Shown here one piece after another: positions 16,381 to 23,308 of a DNA stretch of 34,500 bases (positions within the stretch are counted from its first letter, which is position 1; the number at the start of each line of letters is the position of its first letter). Source of the DNA: Pseudomonas floridensis (GTDB lineage: Bacteria > Pseudomonadota > Gammaproteobacteria > Pseudomonadales > Pseudomonadaceae). The translations under genes were made by a program, and so were the position numbers. The stretch spans positions 1 through 34,500 of the forward strand of contig NZ_MUIO01000059.1 of assembly GCF_002087235.1 (NCBI RefSeq). Reading direction: 5' to 3'. Below the pieces are notes generated by a model. It made no database searches. It worked only from the letters and a program-made list of their open reading frames with translations, and was not told the origin of the DNA.

Positions 16381-16782
16381 TCAGGCGTTGACTTGTAGAA
16401 ACGGATCGAAGCTCATGGACCGGCCATCGAAGGACAACGTACAGCTGTACTGATAGCGGCCTGTGGCGCCTTGGGATTCGACGCGGCCTGACCAGGCCAC
16501 CACGCCGGGAACCGGTGTGATTTGCTGCGGCTGGCAGATTTTCTGGTCGATGATCTGCCCTGTGAATCCGGTGATTTCAGCGTTGTCGCCCGGATTGACG
16601 GGGGTGATCGACCAGATAATGATCTGGCCATCCGTACAGCTGGTCACTAACTCTTCCTGGCCTTCGCTGTATGAGCCGAAGAACTTGTTGGTATCCACCA
16701 GATAGGCGTTGGAACTCAGGTCGCCGCTGGCCAGAGCACCTTCGACATCGACCACAATTAACACATTGATTTGATTTGCCAT
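16381..16782 (-). CDS. AidA/PixA family protein (inclusion-body type), copy 2
   Basis: This 133-aa soluble, beta-rich protein has the AidA/PixA pattern: INVLIVVDVEGAL at the N-terminus, NAYLVDTNKFFGSYSEGQ (about 22-39), a Cys-x-DGQ-x3-WS-x-TPV block (about 48-63), then ITGF-x-G-x-IID with a Cys. In other bacteria, AidA is quorum-sensing-dependent and needed for nematode killing, and PixA forms crystalline inclusions in Xenorhabdus (family knowledge). It is clearly paralogous to the next gene upstream. AAGGAG lies about 9 bases before the ATG. 16 bases upstream of component A, so co-transcribed with the toxin-like genes. Confidence 0.8.
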   Translation of the reverse strand: MANQINVLIVVDVEGALASGDLSSNAYLVDTNKFFGSYSEGQEELVTSCTDGQIIIWSITPVNPGDNAEITGFTGQIIDQKICQPQQITPVPGVVAWSGRVESQGATGRYQYSCTLSFDGRSMSFDPFLQVNA

Positions 16783-16821
16783 TTCCTACAGCTCCTTGCG
16801 CGTGGGTGAACCTTCGATCCT

Positions 16822-17214
16822 TCAAACCACCTTCATGTTGCTCACGAAGGTCATGGTTGTAGCGTTCATCACCACGCTCACCGAATAGGCGTAGCTGGCA
16901 AATGCGCCTTGGGCTTCGATCGTGCCGTTCCATACGGAATTTCCGGCAAAAGCGTCTTCGGTGGGCCGGCATACATTGCCGTCGATCATGGGACCTGAGA
17001 ACCCGCTGATAGCGATCTGAGTGGCTGGATCGACTGGAGTGACCGACCAGGTCAATGCCTGGCCGTCCTGACAGACGGTATTGAGGAGGCTTTGCCCCTC
17101 TTGCCATGAGCCGAGATAGTTGTTGGTGTCTACCAGGTAAACATTCCCCTGAAGCGTTCTGGCGCTGAGGGCGCCCAGTACATCCACCGCAATCAGAATA
17201 TCGATACGATTCAC
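16822..17214 (-). CDS. AidA/PixA family protein (inclusion-body type), copy 1
   Basis: This 130-aa protein is paralogous to copy 2 along its length: IDILIAVDVLGAL, NVYLVDTNNYLGSWQEGQ, CQDGQALTWSVTPVDP, ISGFSGPMIDGNVC. It has no signal peptide or membrane segment. It starts with GTG at 17214, preceded by an ideal Shine-Dalgarno AGGAGGT (17219-17225) only 4 bases away, which implies strong translation. As first gene of the cluster it should be the most highly expressed, which would suit an inclusion-forming or accessory protein. Function is not established; the AidA/PixA family itself is poorly characterised biochemically. Confidence 0.8.
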   Translation of the reverse strand: MNRIDILIAVDVLGALSARTLQGNVYLVDTNNYLGSWQEGQSLLNTVCQDGQALTWSVTPVDPATQIAISGFSGPMIDGNVCRPTEDAFAGNSVWNGTIEAQGAFASYAYSVSVVMNATTMTFVSNMKVV

Positions 17215-17291
17215 TTCTACCTCCTGGTTGAAGTGCCCCTGAAGCTGTTCAAGGGTGGAGTCAAATCGCCATCATTGGCGCAAGTGCTGAG

Positions 17292-17320
17292 GGTATAGAT
17301 GGCGTCGGAAGGTTGCGCAA
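17292..17320 (-). promoter_or_regulatory. Candidate sigma-70 promoter of the aidA-toxin cluster
   Basis: On the minus strand TTGCGC (17320-17315) and TATACC (17297-17292) are separated by exactly 17 bases and lie about 78 bases upstream of the first gene. Matches to consensus are partial (3/6 and 4/6), so this is a candidate only. Confidence 0.3.
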
Positions 17321-17446
17321 GGCGAGCAGCAAATTATTTTTGGAGGGGTGACTGGCACAAGGTACTTGTCGTGGAGCCACGCTGCCTGTCTGGTTAGGGC
17401 CCGGACGGAGAATGTGTAAGCACCAGCATTTGGCAAGGAGCGCCTG

Positions 17447-17467
17447 ATACGCCGACCAACGGCGTAT
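17447..17467. promoter_or_regulatory. Perfect inverted repeat, possible operator
   Basis: ATACGCCG (17447-17454) and CGGCGTAT (17460-17467) are perfect inverted arms with a 5-base spacer (ACCAA). They lie about 233 bases upstream of the cluster's GTG start. Symmetry and position suggest a regulator-binding site; the T run needed for a terminator is absent. Confidence 0.35.
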
Positions 17468-17878
17468 GGTACGGCACACCCACGTGCGCGCTGGGCCTTG
17501 TTGCGGATGGGGCGGCTTCGGACAACTCACGTTTATGATGCCTTAAAACAGGTTCCGTCAAGACCGCGTGCGTGGTTTGGTAACTGGGTCAGGGATGCTT
17601 GAAACCACATGCGCTTACCGAGGAGCAAGCCATCAATGGCGTGGCCTTCCTTCGGAGAGTGAGGGTTGCTAAAGCGAGGTCCATGCGCTTCAAAGTATTA
17701 ATCACGAGCGATAGTTTTTATCTTCTAATGCTGGATATTTCAGTCTTGTTTTTTGCGTTGCGAAAGTTCTTCATGCATGCATTTACCTGAAGGCATTGCA
17801 GTCCCTGGCCCTCTGCGACAGACGTGAACGTCTAAGAGTATGCATTTTGTTCGTGTGTGGTTTGAAAGGAACAGCAGG

Positions 17879-17903
17879 CGCCTCGCTATCGTTCCGCGAG
17901 GCG
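17879..17903 (-). terminator. Hairpin terminator of the DUF2790 gene
   Basis: CGCCTCGC (17879-17886) and GCGAGGCG (17896-17903) form a perfect 8-bp stem with a 9-base loop, 20 bases past the stop of the small secreted-protein gene. The downstream minus-strand sequence has only scattered T residues, so the terminator is moderate. Confidence 0.55.
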
Positions 17904-17923
17904 TCGCGCCAGATAAAGCGTTA

Positions 17924-18190
17924 TCAACCGTTGCTGCAGCCGTTACCCATCACTTGGTAGCTCATGATGTGCTGCTTGCCCTGCGAGTCTTCATAGATCA
18001 TGCGGGCCGGTACGACCTGGCAGACATTGGGGATCTGGCTGATGGAAATGACCCTGGCGATGTCCAGATGAGTACCGTAGGTGTACTGCTCGACGCGTGC
18101 CTGTTGAGCGGCGACCCTGGTTTGCGACTCCTCGGCCATGGCCAGAGTGCTGAGGCTACAAAGTGCCAGAATCGCGATTGAAACTTTCAT
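17924..18190 (-). CDS. Small secreted DUF2790 family protein
   Basis: This 88-aa protein has an N-terminal signal peptide (MKVSIAILALCSLSTLAMA, cleavage likely before EESQ at about 20). The mature part is about 68 residues with the DUF2790 pattern: YTYGTHLDIARVISIS, then a Cys, a PARMIYEDSQGKQHIMSYQVMG segment and a second Cys near the end, allowing one disulphide. Such small periplasmic proteins are numerous in Pseudomonas; their function is unknown, although some paralogues respond to metals or stress. It is monocistronic, divergent from acs and followed by a hairpin. Confidence 0.85.
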   Translation of the reverse strand: MKVSIAILALCSLSTLAMAEESQTRVAAQQARVEQYTYGTHLDIARVISISQIPNVCQVVPARMIYEDSQGKQHIMSYQVMGNGCSNG

Positions 18191-18346
18191 TACTATTTAC
18201 CTTCTCGAGAGCGAACGAATGCGCCTGACGAATAATTCGGTTCAGGGGCGATAACAGCGTTTGAATAAAAAACAGTCTGTGTGGGGGACCGTGCTGTTTG
18301 CCTGTTGGCGGAAGTGATTCTAGGCTTCTCGAGGCCCGGCATATAT

Positions 18347-18369
18347 AAAGGCTTTTGATAAGCCTTTTT
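18347..18369 (+). terminator. Terminator-like hairpin in the acs upstream region
   Basis: AAAGGCTT (18347-18354) and AAGCCTTT (18360-18367) form a perfect 8-bp stem with a 5-base loop, followed by further T (to 18369). Both neighbouring genes are transcribed away from it, so it does not end a known gene. It could end a short plus-strand RNA or act as a transcription barrier upstream of acs. Confidence 0.5.
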
Positions 18370-18435
18370 ATCGAAACGGTAACAATCGTTTTTATCGTCA
18401 GGTTCGAACCCTGCCGATCACAATCGATCCGGTGA

Positions 18436-18470
18436 ACAGGGCCGGTAAGACCAACGTCGAATGGCCCTGT
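18436..18470 (+). promoter_or_regulatory. Leader hairpin upstream of acs
   Basis: ACAGGGCC (18436-18443) and GGCCCTGT (18463-18470) form a perfect 8-bp stem with a 19-base loop, ending 59 bases before the acs start. There is no T run, so it is a 5'-leader structure or a binding-site pair rather than a terminator. Confidence 0.4.
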
Positions 18471-18529
18471 CAGGTAGGTCGGGATACAACGGACTCATAA
18501 AACAACAACTATCCACCGAGGTAACCAAG

Positions 18530-20485
18530 ATGAGTGCAGCTTCCCTGTACCCCGTCCGCCCAGAAGTCGCCGCGAACACGCTGACGGATGAGGCAACCTA
18601 CAAGGCCATGTACCAGCAGTCGGTGGTCAACCCCGACGGTTTCTGGCGTGAGCAGGCCAAGCGCCTCGACTGGATCAAACCCTTTACCCACGTCAAACAG
18701 ACTTCCTTCGACGATCATCGCGTCGACATCAAGTGGTTCGCCGACGGCACTCTCAACGTTGCCTATAACTGCCTGGATCGCCACCTCGAAGAGCGCGGCG
18801 ACAGCATCGCGATCATCTGGGAAGGCGACGATCCTTCCGAACACCGTGAAATCACCTACCGCGAACTGCATGCCGAAGTCTGCAAGTTTGCCAACGCCCT
18901 GCGCGGTCAGGATGTACACCGTGGCGACGTGGTGACTATCTACATGCCGATGATTCCCGAGGCCGTGGTCGCCATGCTGGCGTGCGCCCGGATCGGGGCG
19001 ATTCATTCTGTTGTGTTTGGCGGCTTCTCACCCGAAGCGCTGGCCGGCCGGATCATTGATTGCAGCTCCAAGGTGGTGATCACTGCCGACGAAGGCTTGC
19101 GCGGTGGCAAAAAGACCCCGCTCAAGGCCAACGTCGACCGTGCCCTGACCAACCCCGAAACCAGCAGCGTGCAGAAGGTCATCGTCTGCAAGCGTACCGG
19201 CGGCGATATCGAGTGGAACCGTCACCGCGACATCTGGTACCACGCGTTGCTGGAAGTGGCGTCGAGCACATGCGCGCCGAAGGAAATGGGCGCTGAAGAG
19301 TCGCTGTTCATTCTTTATACCTCCGGCTCCACCGGCAAGCCCAAGGGTGTGCTGCACACCACGGCCGGTTACCTGTTGTACGCGGCGCTGACCCATGAAC
19401 GCGTGTTCGATTACAAACCGGGCGAAATCTACTGGTGCACCGCTGACGTGGGCTGGGTCACCGGCCACAGCTATATCGTCTACGGCCCGCTGGCCAACGG
19501 CGCGACCACGCTGCTGTTCGAAGGCGTGCCTAACTACCCGGATATCACCCGTGTGTCGAAAATCATCGACAAGCACAAGGTCAACATTCTCTACACCGCG
19601 CCCACCGCCATCCGCGCCATGATGGCCGAGGGCACGCGCTCGGTCGAAGGGGCTGACGGTTCCAGTCTGCGTTTGCTGGGTTCGGTGGGCGAACCGATCA
19701 ACCCTGAAGCCTGGGGCTGGTACTACGACACGGTGGGCAAGAAAAACTGCCCGATCGTCGACACCTGGTGGCAGACCGAAACCGGTGGCATCCTCATCAG
19801 CCCGCTGCCGGGGGCGACTGCCCTCAAGCCGGGTTCGGCGACACGTCCGTTCTTCGGCGTGATTCCGGCACTGGTGGACAACCTGGGCAACCTGATCGAA
19901 GGCGCAGCCGAAGGCAATCTGGTGATTCTCGATTCCTGGCCGGGGCAGTCGCGCTCGCTGTACGGCGATCATGACCGCTTCGTCGACACCTACTTCAAGA
20001 CCTTCCGTGGCATGTACTTCACCGGTGACGGCGCGCGTCGTGACGAGGATGGCTACTACTGGATCACCGGTCGTGTGGACGACGTGCTCAACGTTTCCGG
20101 TCACCGGATGGGCACCGCCGAGATCGAAAGCGCGATGGTCGCGCACCCGAAAGTCGCCGAAGCAGCGGTGGTTGGTGTGCCGCACGATCTGAAGGGGCAG
20201 GGTATCTACGTCTACGTCACGCTCAATGCCGGCGAGACGGCCGACGAAGCGCTGCGGATCGAGCTGCGTAACTGGGTGCGCAAGGAGATCGGTCCGATTG
20301 CCTCGCCGGACTTCATCCAGTGGGCGCCCGGCTTGCCGAAAACCCGCTCGGGCAAGATCATGCGTCGCATTCTGCGCAAGATCGCCACCGGTGAGTACGA
20401 CGCGCTCGGTGACATCTCCACGCTGGCCGATCCGGGCGTGGTGCAGCACCTGATAGACACCCACAAGACCATGAGCGCCGCCTGA
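18530..20485 (+). CDS. acs: Acetyl-CoA synthetase
   Basis: This 651-aa cytoplasmic AMP-forming enzyme activates acetate to acetyl-CoA through acetyl-adenylate. The ATP-binding motif [11 protein letters not shown] lies at about 263-273, TWWQTETG follows in the middle, and [11 protein letters not shown] near the C-terminus places the regulatory acetylatable lysine at 609, the same number as in well-studied enterobacterial Acs. The ATG at 18530 ([11 protein letters not shown]) was chosen for the GAGGT Shine-Dalgarno 8 bases upstream; an earlier in-frame ATG (18461) lies in the leader hairpin. Monocistronic, followed by REP-type palindromes. Full length. Confidence 0.96.
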   Translation: MSAASLYPVRPEVAANTLTDEATYKAMYQQSVVNPDGFWREQAKRLDWIKPFTHVKQTSFDDHRVDIKWFADGTLNVAYNCLDRHLEERGDSIAIIWEGDDPSEHREITYRELHAEVCKFANALRGQDVHRGDVVTIYMPMIPEAVVAMLACARIGAIHSVVFGGFSPEALAGRIIDCSSKVVITADEGLRGGKKTPLKANVDRALTNPETSSVQKVIVCKRTGGDIEWNRHRDIWYHALLEVASSTCAPKEMGAEESLFILYTSGSTGKPKGVLHTTAGYLLYAALTHERVFDYKPGEIYWCTADVGWVTGHSYIVYGPLANGATTLLFEGVPNYPDITRVSKIIDKHKVNILYTAPTAIRAMMAEGTRSVEGADGSSLRLLGSVGEPINPEAWGWYYDTVGKKNCPIVDTWWQTETGGILISPLPGATALKPGSATRPFFGVIPALVDNLGNLIEGAAEGNLVILDSWPGQSRSLYGDHDRFVDTYFKTFRGMYFTGDGARRDEDGYYWITGRVDDVLNVSGHRMGTAEIESAMVAHPKVAEAAVVGVPHDLKGQGIYVYVTLNAGETADEALRIELRNWVRKEIGPIASPDFIQWAPGLPKTRSGKIMRRILRKIATGEYDALGDISTLADPGVVQHLIDTHKTMSAA

Positions 20486-20516
20486 CACTCATCTTTCAGC
20501 CTTACCGCTGATTATT

Positions 20517-20564
20517 CGTCCCCACGCTCCCGCGTGGGGACGCCGTTCAGGACGCTCCGCGTCC
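20517..20564. repeat. REP-like palindromes downstream of acs
   Basis: CGTCCCCACGC (20517-20527) and GCGTGGGGACG (20532-20542) form an 11-bp perfect stem with a 4-base loop. A second stem, GGACGC/GCGTCC (20550-20555/20559-20564), follows. The GCTC-N-GCGTGG core matches the palindrome at 2302-2348. Dispersed elements of this type are common in P. syringae-group genomes. It may also act as the acs transcription end. Confidence 0.65.
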
Positions 20565-20881
20565 GTGTGCAGCGCTGCGATCAGTGATGAGCGATCGGCG
20601 TCGGTCGCCCCAACCGGGATATATCGACCTGTTACGGGTCTACCCGCCGTTTGCCTGATCTGCTTCCTTGTGGGACATTCGTCTCAAAATCTGTAGGAAC
20701 ATTCTTCGCTTACGGGGAATTATCGAACGCGACGACACGCTGGGCTTGCCGGATTAGAAGGGTTTGCCAATAATGGGCGCGCTTTTTGCTGTATCAATCG
20801 GTTAATTCTGTTTTGCTAGATCAAGGGATTTGGGCTTCGTCAACAGGGCGAAAGCCTGTTTCAGGTGCTTCTGTAACTAGT

Positions 20882-20918
20882 TGTCGCATTGAAGAAATAT
20901 CGACTTCGAACCTGTCGT
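20882..20918 (+). promoter_or_regulatory. ArgR-binding half-sites upstream of aotJ
   Basis: TGTCGC (20882-20887) followed 8 bases later by AA (20896-20897) fits the Pseudomonas ArgR consensus TGTCGC-N8-AA. A second, imperfect half-site TGTCGT (20913-20918) lies 31 bases downstream, about three helical turns. The site is 180 bases upstream of aotJ, whose operon ends with argR, so this is likely autoregulation plus arginine induction. Confidence 0.6.
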
Positions 20919-21060
20919 TAAAATGCCCCTCACTCGTCAGAGGCCGATGAACCGGAACACGGTATCGGCGGCCTGGCGTCGCTCTCTCTGGATTGTCCTT
21001 TCGCATGATGGGCGCTGCCCACTCTGCCACTTGTCGTGCTTTACCGATGGAGTTCTGTTA

Positions 21061-21837
21061 ATGAAAAAGCTCATGCTTATTGGCGCGCTGGCGTTGTCCG
21101 TGCTTGCCCAGCCGACGTTCGCTGATGAAAAGCCGCTGAAAATCGGTATTGAAGCCGCTTACCCTCCGTTCGCCTCCAAGGCGCCGGACGGCAGCATCGT
21201 CGGTTTCGACTACGACATCGGCAATGCGCTGTGTGAAGAAATGAAGGCCAAGTGCACCTGGGTCGAGCAAGAGTTCGACGGCCTGATCCCTGCACTGAAA
21301 GTGCGCAAGATCGACGCGATCCTGTCTTCGATGTCCATCACCGAAGACCGCAAGAAGTCCGTGGACTTCACTGGCAAGTACTACAATTCCCCGGCCCGTC
21401 TGGTGATGAAGGAAGGCACCAGCGTCAGCGACAACCTCGCTGAGCTCAAAGGCAAGAAAATCGGCGTACAGCGCGGTTCGATCCACGAGCGCTTCGCTCG
21501 CGAAACGCTGGCCCCGCTGGGTGTCGAAGTGACGCCATACGGATCGCAGAACGAAATCTACCTGGACATCGGTGCCGGTCGCCTGGACGGTACAGTGGCT
21601 GACGCGACCCTGTTGCAGGACGGTTTCCTGAAGACCGACGCGGGCAAGGGTTACGCGTTCGTTGGCCCTTCGTTCACCGATCCCAAGTATTTCGGTGACG
21701 GCATCGGCATCGCCGTGCGCAAAGGCGACAAGGCCAACCTCGACCGCCTCAACGCTGCCATCGCCGCGATCCGTGCCAATGGTAAATACAAAGCAATCCA
21801 GGACAAGTACTTCGACTTCGATATCTACGGCAAATAA
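21061..21837 (+). CDS. aotJ: Arginine/ornithine ABC transporter periplasmic binding protein
   Basis: This 258-aa periplasmic protein captures basic amino acids for import. The signal peptide [21 protein letters not shown] (about 1-21) precedes the mature DEKPLKIG. The body is a type II binding fold of the HisJ/ArgT/AotJ group, with [22 protein letters not shown] and the PVDFTxxYY-like [13 protein letters not shown] segment. The ATG at 21061 was set by the signal peptide and a GGAG site about 8 bases upstream. First gene of aotJQMOP-argR, separated from aotQ by a strong hairpin. Confidence 0.93.
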   Translation: MKKLMLIGALALSVLAQPTFADEKPLKIGIEAAYPPFASKAPDGSIVGFDYDIGNALCEEMKAKCTWVEQEFDGLIPALKVRKIDAILSSMSITEDRKKSVDFTGKYYNSPARLVMKEGTSVSDNLAELKGKKIGVQRGSIHERFARETLAPLGVEVTPYGSQNEIYLDIGAGRLDGTVADATLLQDGFLKTDAGKGYAFVGPSFTDPKYFGDGIGIAVRKGDKANLDRLNAAIAAIRANGKYKAIQDKYFDFDIYGK

Positions 21838-21860
21838 GTCGTCGAAAGGTACTGACCGAG

Positions 21861-21897
21861 ATGGCGCAAACAGAATTGCCTGGCTTGCGCCATTTTT
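21861..21897 (+). terminator. Hairpin with T run between aotJ and aotQ
   Basis: ATGGCGCAA (21861-21869) and TTGCGCCAT (21885-21893) form a perfect 9-bp stem, followed by a T run (21893-21897). In a binding-protein operon such an element usually gives partial termination or protects the upstream mRNA, so that the binding protein exceeds the membrane subunits (inference). Confidence 0.75.
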
Positions 21898-21919
21898 ATT
21901 CCACGCTTGAGGACCGCAC

Positions 21920-22612
21920 ATGATGTTGAAAGGCTACGGGGCTGTGATCCTCGAGGGTGCCTGGCTGACGTTGCAGCTGGCCCTGTCGTCGATGGCGCTG
22001 GCGATCGTTCTCGGTCTGATCGGCGTGGCACTTCGTCTGTCGCCGGTGCGCTGGCTGGCCTGGCTGGGCGACTTGTACAGTACCGTGATTCGCGGCATTC
22101 CCGATCTGGTGCTGATCCTGCTGATTTTCTATGGCGGCCAGGACCTGCTCAATCGTGTTGCACCGCTGCTGGGTTTTGACGAGTACATCGACCTGGATCC
22201 GTTCGCGGCCGGGATTTGCACGCTGGGCTTCATCTTTGGCGCTTATCTGTCCGAAACCTTTCGCGGCGCGTTCATGGCGATCCCCAAGGGGCAGGCCGAG
22301 GCGGGCATGGCGTACGGCATGAGCAGCGGCAAGGTGTTCTTCCGCATCCTGGTCCCACAGATGATCCGTCTGGCGATCCCCGGTTTCACCAATAACTGGC
22401 TGGTGCTGACCAAGGCTACCGCGCTGATTTCCGTGGTCGGTCTGCAGGACATGATGTTCAAGGCCAAGCAGGCGGCCGATGCTACCCGCGAACCCTTCAC
22501 CTTCTTTCTCGCGGTCGCAGCCATGTACCTGGTGATCACCAGTGTCTCGCTGCTGGCCCTGCGTTATCTGGAAAAGCGCTACTCCGTGGGCGTGAGGGCG
22601 GCTGACCTATGA
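21920..22612 (+). CDS. aotQ: Arginine/ornithine ABC transporter permease
   Basis: This 230-aa inner-membrane permease of the HisQ/GlnP type has about five hydrophobic segments. The cytoplasmic EAA loop is in the third quarter (GAFMAIPKGQAEAGMAYGMSS, about 115-135), where the ATPase docks. The ATG at 21920 follows a TTGAGGA site by 6 bases. It overlaps aotM by 4 bases (ATGA), which indicates coupled translation and a heterodimeric membrane core. Confidence 0.92.
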   Translation: MMLKGYGAVILEGAWLTLQLALSSMALAIVLGLIGVALRLSPVRWLAWLGDLYSTVIRGIPDLVLILLIFYGGQDLLNRVAPLLGFDEYIDLDPFAAGICTLGFIFGAYLSETFRGAFMAIPKGQAEAGMAYGMSSGKVFFRILVPQMIRLAIPGFTNNWLVLTKATALISVVGLQDMMFKAKQAADATREPFTFFLAVAAMYLVITSVSLLALRYLEKRYSVGVRAADL

Positions 22613-23307
22613 TCTTCGACTACAACGTCATCTGGGACAGCCTGCCGCTTTATTTCGGCGGTTTGCTGGTGACCCTGAAACTGCTGGCGATTTCACTGGG
22701 CGTCGGTCTGCTCGCGGCGTTGCCGCTGGGTCTGATGCGGGTTTCGAAGAACCCGTGGGTCAACCTGCCCGCCTGGCTCTATACCTACGTGATTCGTGGC
22801 ACACCGATGCTGGTGCAGCTGTTTCTGATCTATTACGGCCTGGCCCAGTTCGAGGCCGTGCGCGAAAGTTTCCTTTGGCCGTGGTTGTCCAGCGCGACGT
22901 TCTGCGCCTGCCTGGCCTTTGCGGTGAACACCAGCGCGTACACCGCTGAAATCATCGCGGGCAGTCTCAAAGCCACGCCGGCCGGAGAAATCGAAGCGGC
23001 ACGGGCGATGGGCATGTCGCGTAGCAAGATGTACCGCCGCATCCTGTTGCCTTCGGCTCTGCGCCGGGCGCTGCCGCAGTACAGCAATGAAGTGATCATG
23101 ATGTTGCAGACCACCAGTCTGGCGTCCATCGTGACGCTGATCGACATCACCGGCGCGGCCCGTACGGTCAACGCCCAGTTCTACCTGCCTTTCGAGGCTT
23201 ACGTCACCGCAGGCGTTTTCTATCTGTGCCTGACATTCATTCTGGTGCGACTGTTCAAGCTCGCTGAGCGTCGCTGGCTGGGCTATCTGGCCCCACGGAA
23301 GGTCTGA
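22609..23307 (+). CDS. aotM: Arginine/ornithine ABC transporter permease
   Basis: This 232-aa inner-membrane permease of the HisM type is partner of AotQ. It has hydrophobic segments through the length and an EAA loop (SLKATPAGEIEAARAMGMS, about 121-139). YVIRGTPMLVQLFLIYYG (about 60-77) is the conserved family segment. It overlaps aotQ by ATGA and is followed after one base by aotO, so it is inside one tightly packed transcript. Confidence 0.92.
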   Translation: MIFDYNVIWDSLPLYFGGLLVTLKLLAISLGVGLLAALPLGLMRVSKNPWVNLPAWLYTYVIRGTPMLVQLFLIYYGLAQFEAVRESFLWPWLSSATFCACLAFAVNTSAYTAEIIAGSLKATPAGEIEAARAMGMSRSKMYRRILLPSALRRALPQYSNEVIMMLQTTSLASIVTLIDITGAARTVNAQFYLPFEAYVTAGVFYLCLTFILVRLFKLAERRWLGYLAPRKV

Positions 23308-23308
23308 A

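Larger units (their letters stand above)
17215..17923. other. Long intergenic region upstream of the toxin-like cluster
   Basis: About 700 bases without a convincing gene. They hold a weak promoter candidate reading toward the cluster (minus-strand TTGCGC at 17315-17320, 17-base spacer, TATACC at 17292-17297). There is a perfect inverted repeat ATACGCCG-N5-CGGCGTAT (17447-17467), an extended imperfect hairpin (17566-17614) and an AT-rich stretch around 17690-17790. The only plus-strand frame (17599-17790) begins with TTG, has no ribosome site and resembles nothing, so it was not called. The AT-rich part looks unlike its neighbours and may be foreign or degraded sequence. Confidence 0.5.
18191..18529. 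promoter_or_regulatory. Divergent region DUF2790 gene / acs with structured elements
   Basis: 339 bases without a gene. They contain a terminator-like hairpin (18347-18369) and a leader hairpin of acs (18436-18470). An AT-rich stretch between them (TTTTTATCGAAACGGTAACAATCG region) probably holds the acs promoter. No clear -24/-12 or -35/-10 pair was identified. Confidence 0.45.
20486..21060. promoter_or_regulatory. Intergenic region acs / aotJ with palindromes and ArgR sites
   Basis: 575 bases without a convincing gene. The left end carries two hairpins (20517-20542 and 20550-20564). The middle (about 20590-20870) shows nothing recognisable. The right part carries ArgR-type half-sites at 20882 and 20913. 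An in-frame extension of aotJ upstream to 20923 exists but overlaps the control region and lacks a signal peptide, so it is not taken as coding. Confidence 0.5.

Noticed and set aside
17599..17790. 63-codon plus-strand frame in the AT-rich gap
   Set aside because: Starts with TTG, lacks a ribosome site, and the hydrophobic tail simply reflects the AT-rich stretch.
17215..17923. Type III secretion (hrp-box) promoter upstream of the toxin-like cluster
   Set aside because: A GGAACC exists on the minus strand at 17551-17556, but no CCAC follows at the 15-16 base distance.
12744..18529. Genomic-island borders, integrase, transposase or tRNA attachment site around the toxin-like cluster
   Set aside because: None found by eye; horizontal transfer remains possible but is not supported by a visible mobile element.
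19028..20488. Long minus-strand frame opposite acs (486 codons)
   Set aside because: Antisense shadow of a fully recognisable acs; composition is low-complexity and no ribosome site is seen.
20923..21060. N-terminal extension of aotJ
   Set aside because: The extension buries the signal peptide and crosses the control region; the ATG at 21061 has a proper signal peptide and ribosome site.
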